From: Microbacterium resistens NBRC 103078
GTDB lineage: Bacteria; Actinomycetota; Actinomycetes; Actinomycetales; Microbacteriaceae
Assembly: GCF_001552355.1 (NCBI RefSeq)
Contig: NZ_BCRA01000058.1
Span: forward strand, 1-36,330
Reading direction: 5' to 3'
DNA length: 36,330 bases
Below, in pieces: positions 23,817-31,494 of the stretch. The notes under the pieces are model-generated. The model did not search any database. It saw only the letters and a list, made by a program, of their open reading frames with translations, and was not told where the DNA came from. Made by a program: the position numbers and the translations under genes. How positions within the stretch are numbered: position 1 is the first letter of the stretch; every line of letters begins with the position of its first letter.

Positions 23817-25997
23817 TCATTCCGCGAGCTCCTTGACCCGCCTGTAGAGCTCCCGAAGGGCCGTGTCCGAGAGGTCGATGATCGGTTCGTACATGAACGA
23901 GTTCACGTGGATGTTCTCTGGGGTCATGAGCACCACATCGTCGAGAGCGCGGAGAGAGTCCGCGGTGCCATGCGCACGGCTCTTGAAAGCCCGGAACAAG
24001 GCATGGGTCTGGTTCCCCGTGATTCCATCGGTGAAGGCGAGGTCCGAAAGTTCCTCGACCATGTGCTTCTCCGCAACCATGCGTGTGGCGATCGAGAGCA
24101 CGATCTTGTTCTCGAAGTTGATGCCCTCCGCAGCGACGAGCGCCGCTTCTGCCTGCTCGAGCAGGAGGTCGATCACCGGCCTGTCGCCGGTCTTCCAGGA
24201 CTTCTTCTCGCTCACCTGGAACGTCTCGTTGAAAATCCGGTCGAGCTCGGCGTTATCGATGGACGCGGAATCTGCCTTCCAATGCAGCAGCGAGGTCAGC
24301 GTCAGGTAGTCGGGGTCGTCCTCGCCCTTCGTGTACTCGAGTATGTTGCGAACGAACGGGATCGAGGCGATGCGTTGCATGCCGTTGTCGAAGAAATTCT
24401 GCTTGAAGCCGTTGATAAACGGGTTCTTAACGTGGCTGGCCTGGGCGAGCGTCACCTTGCCTTCGCCCTTCTGCGCCATGAAGCACTTGTTGTAACCGAC
24501 AACGCCACGGCTGAGCAGGGTGCGGAAGAAGTCGAAGTTGTGCGTCAGGAGAATCAGCTTGAAGTTCGCGTGATCAGACATCTCCTTCAAGTACTGGATA
24601 ATGGCGTACTTGTTCTTGTAATCGAACGAGTCGGCGAGGTCGTCGATGACGAATATTGTCTCTCGACCCGATGCCTTACGCGCCTCCATCTCGAAGAGAA
24701 CGTTGAGGATGTAGAGCGCCTTCTTCTCCCCGTTGCTCAGCACTGATAGCAGTTCGTCCCGTTCAACGCCTGCGGATTCGTCGCCATCGTTAAATTCGAA
24801 GACCAGCTTGAGCATGGTCTCCTGTCCGAGCGCGACGCGGTGCTTGTTCTCCGCCCGGAGGGTGAAGGGCACGAAGAATCGCTCGTTGAAGATCCGAATG
24901 ACGTTGTCCCACTGGGTGCTCTCGGTCGCCGCCTGCCGCTCGATCTCCTTACGGCGCACCTCTGTCTCCTTGTAGCACTCCACGACTCGCTTGAATGCCT
25001 CTTCGTGTGCCTTGAGGTACGACTTCCAAACGTCCTGGTGGAAGTTCTCGACGTTGGCGAACTCCGGAAGCAGATCTTCCCGACTGGCGATGAACTCGAA
25101 GAACTTCCTCGTGTCCTCGTTGCGCTGAACGGCGCGCTCGACGCCGTCCAGCTTCTTGCGCAGTGCGGCGTCGTCACTGATCCGCGCCTTTTCTTCCGTG
25201 ATGAGCGCCTGCAGGTCGGCATCGCTTGTGATTCGGCGCGGCTCATCCTCGCCGTGCAGCAGCAACGAGTGCTGCGCCTGGAAGAAGCCGTTGGCCCCGA
25301 GGCTCTTGGTCACGTTGGTCGCGTTGTAGTACGAGAATGAAGTGCGGTTGAAGAAGGTCGACTCGTCCAATAGCTGATTGAGCCTGGTCACGTAGTCCGC
25401 GAGTTGCGCCTGAACACCGGGACCCTTGAGCGCCGTGGCCACCTTGTCGTTGAAGAGGAGGTCGTGCGGTAGTTCGGCGAACCGCGCGTCATCGAGCTGT
25501 TCGATCTCGTACTCGACGCGAATGAGTGCGTCGAAGAATTTGTCCTCGCTCTGCGTGAAGACCCGGGAGACAGTTGCGATGACGTCCTGCTTCGTCCCCG
25601 CTTGGGCGGCCAGTGCAACAACCAGAGCGTCCCTGGCGTCGAGCAACGACACCTGGAGCGCCTCATACTCCTTGCGCAGCGCCGGATTGACGAGCAGCGT
25701 CGACGTGGACTCCGTTGGCCCCAGCTCCTCGTCGTAGGAGAGAACGACGGCCACGTCATCCGGATCGGGCGACTGAGCGTTCTCATCGGTAATGGAGCGT
25801 GATGATGCGCGGTCAGGGAACACGTGGTCGACGGTTTCCTCGCCCTTGGCAAAGTCTTTGAAAGTACGGGCGAACGACGTCTTCATAGTGCCGTTGGGCG
25901 CGTAAATCGCAACCGCGTTCCTGCCGCCAAAGTCCAGCTTCGCGTCGAGCGATCGGATCCCGTGGCAGTTGGTCAGCTCAACATTCAGCATCTTCAT
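23817..25997 (-). CDS. PrrC/RloC-like AAA ATPase with possible HEPN-type nuclease end
   Basis: 726 aa. An ABC/SMC-type ATPase is split across the chain: a variant Walker A APNGTMKTS (33-41), the signature LSNGEKKAL (420-428), Walker B IFVIDDLADS (448-457) and the H-loop His in LLTHNFDFF (482-490). A helical region with coiled-coil character lies between. After the ATPase, R550-N-I-L-E554 and H572 (LLHWK) recall the Arg-x3-Glu...His set of PrrC/RloC anticodon nucleases. It probably acts in abortive phage defence as a single-gene system, which is inference. No restriction genes flank it. TACGCT stands 6 nt before the ATG. Confidence 0.65.
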   Translation of the reverse strand: MKMLNVELTNCHGIRSLDAKLDFGGRNAVAIYAPNGTMKTSFARTFKDFAKGEETVDHVFPDRASSRSITDENAQSPDPDDVAVVLSYDEELGPTESTSTLLVNPALRKEYEALQVSLLDARDALVVALAAQAGTKQDVIATVSRVFTQSEDKFFDALIRVEYEIEQLDDARFAELPHDLLFNDKVATALKGPGVQAQLADYVTRLNQLLDESTFFNRTSFSYYNATNVTKSLGANGFFQAQHSLLLHGEDEPRRITSDADLQALITEEKARISDDAALRKKLDGVERAVQRNEDTRKFFEFIASREDLLPEFANVENFHQDVWKSYLKAHEEAFKRVVECYKETEVRRKEIERQAATESTQWDNVIRIFNERFFVPFTLRAENKHRVALGQETMLKLVFEFNDGDESAGVERDELLSVLSNGEKKALYILNVLFEMEARKASGRETIFVIDDLADSFDYKNKYAIIQYLKEMSDHANFKLILLTHNFDFFRTLLSRGVVGYNKCFMAQKGEGKVTLAQASHVKNPFINGFKQNFFDNGMQRIASIPFVRNILEYTKGEDDPDYLTLTSLLHWKADSASIDNAELDRIFNETFQVSEKKSWKTGDRPVIDLLLEQAEAALVAAEGINFENKIVLSIATRMVAEKHMVEELSDLAFTDGITGNQTHALFRAFKSRAHGTADSLRALDDVVLMTPENIHVNSFMYEPIIDLSDTALRELYRRVKELAE

Positions 25998-26003
25998 GCC
26001 ATC

Positions 26004-26009
26004 AGCGTA
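26004..26009 (-). promoter_or_regulatory. -10 box for the AAA ATPase gene
   Basis: TACGCT on the reverse strand, 6 nt before ATG 25997. The island cargo thus uses the same leaderless layout as the host genes. Confidence 0.45.
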
Positions 26010-26099
26010 TTGGCACTCACAGACTTCTTGCCGGATCGGTCGGCTGTATGGATGAAAGCAGCCAGCGACCTTACCGACAGGCTGCGCGACAAGGCCCGG

Positions 26100-26331
26100 G
26101 GGTCATGCGCGAGCACTGCCATGCCGCGTGGCGAACGGCGCTGTCGTCAGTCGTCGGTACCTACTCATCACCGGCACGCGCGACGGCCGTCACTACGTCG
26201 GCAAGGCCGACGGGGCCGAGAACATGCGCCAACGCTGGAACGCCTGCGCGACAAACTGCCACGGCGGCAACGTCGAGTTACGTGGTCTTCGACGCATCGA
26301 GGTTCCGCTTCTCGTCGCTGCTCTGAGAGAG
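26100..26331 (+). pseudogene. GIY-YIG nuclease-domain remnant with two frameshifts
   Basis: In one frame CHAAWRTALSSVVGTY is readable, then the frame must shift to read LLITGTRDGRHYVGKADGAEN..QRWNACATNCHGGNVEL, then shift back for FDASRFRFSSLL and a stop. Put together this looks like a GIY-YIG domain of the kind with YLI-D-RDG-YVG-A and NGHGGN segments. The first half of the protein is missing and the end is truncated, so it is a decayed gene. Confidence 0.5.
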
Positions 26332-26344
26332 CGTCATCCGTATG

Positions 26345-27193
26345 TTAGATGTCGTATTCCTTGCTCTGTGGTTCACCGTTCTCCATCCACTTCAGACGGA
26401 CGCGTGGCACTCCGCCGCCCATGTGGAGCCAGTACGCTGCGGTCTGCTTCTGCCCGGCGTGCACCGTTCTTGGCTGCTCCCATCCCGGAAGCAGCATCCC
26501 GTCGCTCGCCGCTTCCATCACGACGTCGGTCACATCATCGGACCCGCGGTTTGTGATTTCGACCCAGCGGCGGGTTTCATACCGGACGCGGCCCTTGCCA
26601 TCCACCTTGGGCTCACGTTCCCTCTGGCCCTGGATGAGGAACCGCTCACTTGGCGGAGCGGGCCGTGAGGGGGTCGTGTGGCGCGGCTGGATGATGTCTC
26701 TAAGGTCCAGCTCGACCGCGCTCCAGACCTTCGTCAGGAGTTCGTCCTCGTTCTCGAAACTCCCGTACAGGCCCCTCTCCTGCAGCGCAGCGCGGAAGTC
26801 CCTCAGCGCCTGGAGCTGGGCGAGGTCGACATCGGCGGGATGGGGTGCTTCGGAGAAGTAGAGGTGCACTGGCTTCCCGTTCGCGACAGCGCCTTCGATC
26901 TCTTCGACGGTGCCGGAGATGCTGTTCGGCGTCTCGCTCCCGACGCGACTCCCGAAAAGCGCGATGACGATATCGGCCTTGGCTAGGAGCTGCTCGTTGA
27001 GGATGGCTTGCGGGTGGTGCCCGAGCATCGGCACGGAGTCGGTCTCCCAGCGAAGTGGGTGCAGAACGAACCCGCGGCCAGGCGTGTTGGCGCTGTTCCA
27101 ACTCCGTAGCGCCCGATCGACGGCGTCTCGTGCGGCGGGGATGTCCGATGGGGAGGCGATCATCACGTTCACGACAGTTGCGAGTTGGGTCAC
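26345..27193 (-). CDS. DUF4062/TIR-like protein with a C-terminal beta-sandwich
   Basis: 282 aa. Residues 8-120 form a TIR/deoxyribosyltransferase-like fold: VNVMIASPSDIPAARD, WN near 32, LHPLRWETDSVP, PQAILNEQLLAKADIVIALFGSRVG, and SGTVEEIEGAVANGKPVHLYFS. The Glu in SGTVEEIE sits where TIR-like NADases keep a catalytic acid. After a Pro-rich linker (170-183), residues 205-282 look like an Ig-type beta-sandwich (RRWVEITNRGSDDVTDV). No signal peptide. Likely a defence effector or sensor, by family association. GTG 27193 follows TAGAGT by 6 nt. Divergent from the zincin gene. Confidence 0.6.
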   Translation of the reverse strand: MTQLATVVNVMIASPSDIPAARDAVDRALRSWNSANTPGRGFVLHPLRWETDSVPMLGHHPQAILNEQLLAKADIVIALFGSRVGSETPNSISGTVEEIEGAVANGKPVHLYFSEAPHPADVDLAQLQALRDFRAALQERGLYGSFENEDELLTKVWSAVELDLRDIIQPRHTTPSRPAPPSERFLIQGQREREPKVDGKGRVRYETRRWVEITNRGSDDVTDVVMEAASDGMLLPGWEQPRTVHAGQKQTAAYWLHMGGGVPRVRLKWMENGEPQSKEYDI

Positions 27194-27199
27194 ACAGAC

Positions 27200-27205
27200 A
27201 CTCTA
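27200..27205 (-). promoter_or_regulatory. -10 box for the DUF4062-like gene
   Basis: TAGAGT on the reverse strand, 6 nt before GTG 27193. The 61-bp gap to the divergent zincin gene also has TAAGAC 6 nt before ATG 27255, so both genes would start from one compact promoter region. Confidence 0.45.
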
Positions 27206-27254
27206 GGAAGCGGTTCGGACATTGAACGTCGGAGGCACCGGCTAAGACGGAAGT

Positions 27255-28250
27255 ATGGACGAGAAGGGCGACGCGGCACGGGAGTTCACAGTGACGCTTG
27301 AACATGTCGGAGAAAGCCACGTGCTCAACTTGGCATTGGGTCTTCTGATTGACAGGTACAACCTTCTCGGCGAGATCGCGACCCAGATTCTTGCGTTGAT
27401 GCCCGATCCCAGCCGCTGGCGACTGATTCTGACCGGCGATCTGAGCGCCACTGTAAACGCACTGAATCATCGATCTCAGCAGTTTGGGTACACGACGACC
27501 CGCGGCGCGGGCTACGTCGGCGGCCTCACATTGCCTCAGGTAGATGGAACCTTCCTTTTCATCCTCGACGCGAGCAACCTGGCCTTCCCGCCCATCGAGT
27601 CGGACTCACTTGAAGAGGTGGTCGAACATGCCCTTGCCACCGCAAGGCATCTCGGGCGTCATGAAGCTGGTCACGCGCTTCTCATGACTCGAGGGGAGAA
27701 CGCCGAGGTTTATCGTGAGCTCGCTGACCTCGACCCCTCAGTGGCGGGGTGGTCGCACATCGTGGCTCGCGACATCGATGATTTTCGTATTGAGCGACAT
27801 GTGCGTCAGAACATCCTCTCGCCGTACTCTCATGTTGAAGGTCTGCCAGGCGCACTCGATCACCTGTCATCCGCGCTGGCGGCCGCAAGCAGAGGTTGGC
27901 GTGCAGACATTGCCAAACACGCGGAGGCGAGCGATCATGCCGTCAGCGCGTTCATACGGGTCATCGCGTACCTGTCTGCGGAAGTCGGGTTGGATAACGC
28001 CGCCGCTCCGCTGGTTCCTCGACCGGTTCCTGAGAAGTGGGACCGATACCTGGCGGATCATTGGGCGAAATGGAGCGCGGCCTTTCATCGGTTGAGTCCA
28101 GCCGATCAACCCATGACGTTGGATCAGCTTGCGTCCACGACCGGCGAGCTCTGCGAGATCGCCGTCGGGTGGATGTCGGCTATCGGCTATCGAAGGGGCA
28201 TTACGGATGCCGGCGAGCTGTACGCCTACTGGACTGCAGGCAGCTACTGA
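27255..28250 (+). CDS. Putative zinc metallopeptidase (HEAGH zincin)
   Basis: 331 aa, soluble. HEAGH at residues 136-140, in a helix (ATARHLGRHEAGHALLMT), is a textbook HExxH zinc site. DIDDFRIERHV (173-183) follows at a spacing suited to the third zinc ligand, with Glu180 the best candidate. The N-terminal 120 residues show beta-rich FLFILDASN and GAGYVGGLTLPQ. No family was recognised and no transmembrane segment is present. It is divergent from the DUF4062-like gene and shares its promoter region, which suggests a link. Function beyond probable proteolysis is unknown. Confidence 0.6.
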   Translation: MDEKGDAAREFTVTLEHVGESHVLNLALGLLIDRYNLLGEIATQILALMPDPSRWRLILTGDLSATVNALNHRSQQFGYTTTRGAGYVGGLTLPQVDGTFLFILDASNLAFPPIESDSLEEVVEHALATARHLGRHEAGHALLMTRGENAEVYRELADLDPSVAGWSHIVARDIDDFRIERHVRQNILSPYSHVEGLPGALDHLSSALAAASRGWRADIAKHAEASDHAVSAFIRVIAYLSAEVGLDNAAAPLVPRPVPEKWDRYLADHWAKWSAAFHRLSPADQPMTLDQLASTTGELCEIAVGWMSAIGYRRGITDAGELYAYWTAGSY

Positions 28251-28251
28251 C

Positions 28252-28280
28252 GTGAGTCGCCTCGCGGGCGAGCGACTCAC
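28252..28280. terminator. Hairpin between convergent island genes
   Basis: GTGAGTCGC pairs perfectly with GCGACTCAC around an 11-nt loop, right after the zincin stop and before the end of the convergent membrane protein gene. A likely bidirectional terminator. Confidence 0.65.
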
Positions 28281-28289
28281 GAACTTCAT

Positions 28290-29156
28290 CTACGGATCGA
28301 TGCGTCCCCTGAATTGACGTTGACGCATGCGAAGGCGCGGTTTGAAGGCTGATTGAGGTCGGCGGAGCGTTGCCAACGTCTCTTCGCCCAAGTTGAAGGT
28401 TCGGGGCGTCGCGTTCCTGATGCGCTCCAGCTTCTCGCCCACGACCTGAATGTCTTTCCCGATGCGAATCAGCGGGTCCACCGGGAGCTCTATGCGCTTC
28501 TCGACGTCCAGATCCAAGATGAACGTGTCGTGGAAAGGTTTGTCCGATATCGTGCCGGTGTACTCCGCCTCGACGGTCCAGCGACGGGGAATATGCGCAG
28601 AGTCTTCGAAGAGCTCGGGTGCGCGTCCCAGGAACCAGATGTAAGAGTTCCCCGGGTTCAGCGTCGGAAAGGCAGTTTCGCCGTTGAACACCCGGTTCAC
28701 TTCCTCGAAGTGCTGGCCCATCATTCCGGGCTTGAAGAAGGTCTCCAAGGACGTGAACGGAGGCGACACGCGCAGCTTCACGTTAATCGCGGGGCTCACG
28801 CCGATGTTGCGCACGGCGATGTACAGAGTCCCCGTGACGGGACCGCCTCGCTCTTTCGAGACGGTCCGGTCAGCGCGAAGCGCGACCTGAACGCGCGGTC
28901 TGACTGCTTCTGCGTTCACGTGCTGGGAATGTTCGTTGGAGGCGATCAGGGCCTTGTTGGATTGATCGACCTGGCGGATCTGATACCAAGCGAACCCGAG
29001 AGCGATCAGCGCGGTCGCGCCGAAGAGCGCCGACCATTCTTCGGCGGTTGGCATTCCTGGAAATCGCCACCAGGATCCCCATAGCAGCACGCTCATGCAG
29101 AAGAGAGCAAAGGCAACAATGGCAGCGATCACTGTCCATGCGGCTCGTCGGTTCAC
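28290..29156 (-). CDS. Two-helix membrane protein with a soluble beta-rich domain
   Basis: 288 aa. Membrane helices lie at about residues 8-28 and 41-58. The rest is a soluble domain with RPRVQVALRADRTV, TLYIAVRNIGVSPAINVKLRVSPP and WTVEAEYTGTI, typical of small Ig-like folds that follow a membrane anchor. The tail is basic. No enzyme motif is seen and I do not recognise the family. GTG 29156 follows TAGGAT by 6 nt. Similar anchored sandwich proteins recur at 31495 in this island, so they may share a role. Confidence 0.55.
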   Translation of the reverse strand: MNRRAAWTVIAAIVAFALFCMSVLLWGSWWRFPGMPTAEEWSALFGATALIALGFAWYQIRQVDQSNKALIASNEHSQHVNAEAVRPRVQVALRADRTVSKERGGPVTGTLYIAVRNIGVSPAINVKLRVSPPFTSLETFFKPGMMGQHFEEVNRVFNGETAFPTLNPGNSYIWFLGRAPELFEDSAHIPRRWTVEAEYTGTISDKPFHDTFILDLDVEKRIELPVDPLIRIGKDIQVVGEKLERIRNATPRTFNLGEETLATLRRPQSAFKPRLRMRQRQFRGRIDP

Positions 29157-29162
29157 GAGTCG

Positions 29163-29168
29163 ATCCTA
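29163..29168 (-). promoter_or_regulatory. -10 box for the two-helix membrane protein
   Basis: TAGGAT on the reverse strand, 6 nt before GTG 29156. It supports the GTG start. Confidence 0.45.
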
Positions 29169-29440
29169 GGGAACGCTAGCGGTCGGCCAATCCTGAGTCG
29201 CGCCGAGCCGTGCTCGGCTATTCTGCCGTCCTCGGGCATTGGGATCCGGGAGTCGTGGACGACCGGTCGCGTGCTGCACCTGCGTGAGTTGGCCGATGAT
29301 GAAATCGACGGCTTGTCCACCCTGGGAGGATGAACGCATGACGAGCACCCGTGTGAGCCTCGGACCCATCCATGTCGCGCTCGTCGCGTCCCGTCGTGAG
29401 ACTCGTGAGACTCGTGCGACGCTCCGCGTGTGGACTCTGC
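29169..29440. other. Gap with no clear gene; short tandem repeat
   Basis: About 270 bp without a convincing gene. GAGACTCGT occurs twice in tandem at 29398-29415. A short open frame ending at 29334 (…HLRELADDEIDGLSTLGG) could be a gene remnant but has no recognisable start. Confidence 0.4.
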
Positions 29441-29672
29441 GCCGGGAACGTCGTCGTGGTCGCCGGTATGACGTTGGGGGAGGGCGCGATCACGCTGGAC
29501 GAGCTCGTTGCCGAAGACCATGAGAAGCTCGCTCTAGTCTTCGGATCTGAGGGTTTCGGGATCACAGCTCGCACCGACGCGCTGCTCGATCGCCGTGTGA
29601 CGATTCCGATGTGGCGTTGACTCGCTGAACGTTGCCGCTGCTTCGGTAGTCACGTTCTACGCATCCCGGTGA
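29441..29672 (+). pseudogene. Decayed second copy of the trmH 3' end
   Basis: It reads NVVVVAGMTLGEGAITLDEL, VAEDHEKLALVFGSEGFGI and RRVTIPM, then breaks by a small deletion (GATGTGGCG where the intact copy has GATGATGGGCGGC) before LNVAAAS can be read in another frame. It ends with TGA at 29670-29672. It is close to, but not identical with, the island's copy at 23461-23691, so it is a separate, older arrival. It lacks the first half of the SPOUT domain. Confidence 0.85.
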
Positions 29673-29886
29673 GTTCTGTTGAGGAGGATCTCCTGGGCGC
29701 GATCACCGGGACCTAGGTTTCACCCCTCAACGCTCGGGCGGCGGAACATCAAAAGATCATCCATCGCAGAGGCGCTACGCACACCCGAGGTTCGGTTGAA
29801 TCCGAGTACTGGGGGACGCATCACTTGGATACCCCTCCCTGGTGCTATGTTGTGCCAAGCAGACGTCGAGGAGGGATGAGGGCCGT
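29673..29886 (+). promoter_or_regulatory. Upstream region of the GHKL-STAS operon
   Basis: A 214-bp gap. TTGGAT (29825-29830) and TATGTT (29846-29851), 15 bp apart, are candidate promoter boxes. GAGGAGGG (29869-29876) is the ribosome binding site. Nothing else is recognised in the earlier part. Confidence 0.35.
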
Positions 29887-30858
29887 ATGCGCGTGGGACT
29901 ACCTGACAGAGCCTATCTGTCCGACCTTGAGCGCTTCCTCACGCTGATTACAGATGACGGTCGGACCGACCTCGTTTTCGCCCCCAAGCAAGGACTCTTC
30001 TCTCTGCATCCGCTCGTGCTATGCATGATCGCGGCGCTCGCCGATAATTGCCACGCGAACGGAGGCACGGCGTCGGTCGAGGGTCTCGTCGCAAACAACA
30101 GCACACGATACCTGGAGCGAATGGGCCTATTCAAACTTATGAATGTGAATTCCGGCCTCCCAGTCGTTGAGCACGATCCTTCGGGGCGATTCATCCCGCT
30201 CACTCGTATTAACAATAACGCCGACCTGACGAAATTCGTAACCGATTTCGTTCCTTTGCTGCACGCCACGCCGGGTGAGGCCGACTCGGTTAAGTATGTG
30301 CTATTCGAGTTGATACGAAATGTGCTCGAACACGCTGGTGCTGGCGAACGTGGCGCAATAGCGGCCGCGCAGGTCACAAAGTCGGGTCGCCTGCTCATCG
30401 GCGTTGCAGACTCGGGGATCGGTGTAAAGAACTCGCTAAGTCGCTCCCATTCAGTTGCTGACCATAAGTCAGCTATAGAACTCGCATTCCAACCAGGAGT
30501 CACGGGGACCACTGCAAACTTCGGTGGTAACGAGACCAATGGAGGCGCGGGGTTGTTCTTCATGAAGGCCATGAGTACCCTCGCGAGGCATCACATGGTG
30601 ATGGTCACGGGCGACCGTTTGATGAAGCTGCTGACGCAGCCCGCGTCGAAGGGCATACCGACAATCAATTCAAAGTTGGACGACGATCGTGTGAGGTGGC
30701 GGGAGTTGCCATTCACCTTCAGTGGCACAGCTGTCGGCGTTGACATCACGGTGAAGGAAACACTTGCCTTCAGTGAATTGCTGAAGGAAATCCGACAGGT
30801 CTATCACGTGAACGTGCGCAAGTCGAAGCGAGAACGAACGAGGGCAAGGTTCGTATGA
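29887..30858 (+). CDS. GHKL-fold ATP-binding protein, partner of a STAS-like protein
   Basis: 323 aa. The C-terminal two-thirds is an HATPase domain: N box ELIRNVLEHA (141-150), G1 box VADSGIG (173-179), G2 box TNGGAGLFFMK (217-227) and FSGTAVGVDI near 278. No phospho-accepting His domain or membrane segment is present, so it resembles an anti-sigma-type serine kinase rather than a sensor kinase. The N-terminal 115 residues (SLHPLVLCMIAALADNCHANGG) may be a partner-binding domain. It overlaps the STAS gene by ATGA. ATG 29887 follows GAGGAGGG. The signal and output are unknown. Confidence 0.72.
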   Translation: MRVGLPDRAYLSDLERFLTLITDDGRTDLVFAPKQGLFSLHPLVLCMIAALADNCHANGGTASVEGLVANNSTRYLERMGLFKLMNVNSGLPVVEHDPSGRFIPLTRINNNADLTKFVTDFVPLLHATPGEADSVKYVLFELIRNVLEHAGAGERGAIAAAQVTKSGRLLIGVADSGIGVKNSLSRSHSVADHKSAIELAFQPGVTGTTANFGGNETNGGAGLFFMKAMSTLARHHMVMVTGDRLMKLLTQPASKGIPTINSKLDDDRVRWRELPFTFSGTAVGVDITVKETLAFSELLKEIRQVYHVNVRKSKRERTRARFV

Positions 30859-31136
30859 AGATTTTTGATGTGAGTGGCGCGTTCGCGGGAGACAAGGACG
30901 TGGCGGCCTCGATACGCGATGACTATATCCGTGTCAACCTCGCGAAGAAGAAGAGAGCCGTTCTCGACTTTGCGAGGGTCGATCTCGCTACTCAATCCTT
31001 CATTCACGCCATGATCGCGGGAGTTGTTCGGGACAACCCGGAATACCTCGATAAGATCGACTTTAAGAACTGCAACGAGAGCGTTCGCTCGCTCATTGAA
31101 ATAGTGGTTGAGTACGCGCAGGACGAGTTCGAGTAG
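30855..31136 (+). CDS. STAS-like protein (DUF4325 type)
   Basis: 93 aa. VLDFARVDLATQSFIHAMIAGVV (about residues 36-58) matches the DUF4325 STAS-like core, where a DF strand is followed by a helix starting with SF. Proteins of this type occur directly after GHKL ATPases and are thought to be partner-switch targets like SpoIIAA. The Ser48 at the helix start is the candidate phosphosite. The stop at 31136 lies inside the att-like sequence that begins at 31128, so an insertion boundary meets its last codons. Confidence 0.7.
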   Translation: MKIFDVSGAFAGDKDVAASIRDDYIRVNLAKKKRAVLDFARVDLATQSFIHAMIAGVVRDNPEYLDKIDFKNCNESVRSLIEIVVEYAQDEFE

Positions 31137-31153
31137 ACCGAGAATGCGAAAGT
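31128..31153 (+). other. Old att-like junction
   Basis: TTCGAGTAGACCGAGAATGC aligns with TTCGAGTTAGAGCGAATTGC at the right end of the island (34976-34995), with one single-base gap on each side. The AAAGTTCGG that follows matches the AACGTCGGG core region. It therefore looks like a previous right junction left inside the composite island. Confidence 0.6.
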
Positions 31154-31240
31154 TCGGGCTCTGTTTAGGTCCGCCGCTTCGTAGGGTATGTCCTACTGCA
31201 CCCACGCAACGACGCGAGCCCTTCTATCGCGCTACGTACG
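31149..31240 (+). pseudogene. Decayed third trmH fragment
   Basis: AAAGTTCGGGCTCTGTTTAG and the next bases match the island trmH just after its core (AACGTCGGGGCTCTGTTCAG). It reads ALFRSAAS, then a stop and lost frame, with CTTCTATCGCGC-TACGTACGGATGG matching the codons of LYRRSVRVSMG. About 90 bp survive. It begins exactly at the attachment core, as expected for DNA to the right of an old insertion. Confidence 0.7.
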
Positions 31241-31494
31241 GATGGAGATCATGCGCGGCCGCGTTCCAGCTCCCTAAGACGTGTATCGACCCATGTCCCT
31301 CGGAGTCGGCTGGGGCACCATAGCCTAGCCCAGCGTCGCGCGATCACAATACTGGCGACTTTCTGTGTTTACCGCCGCTCATGGTGCCTGCCCCGTGTGC
31401 CAGGTGATGGATCCACCAGACATGGTGAACTCACAAACCGGCCGCATGAACATGGATGTCGGACTCAGCGCGTGCGATTCGTCGGCCTGCCGAT
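31241..31494. other. Gap without a recognisable gene
   Basis: About 250 bp between the trmH scar and the next membrane protein gene. Short open frames exist, but none has a ribosome binding site or a family-like sequence. Confidence 0.4.
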
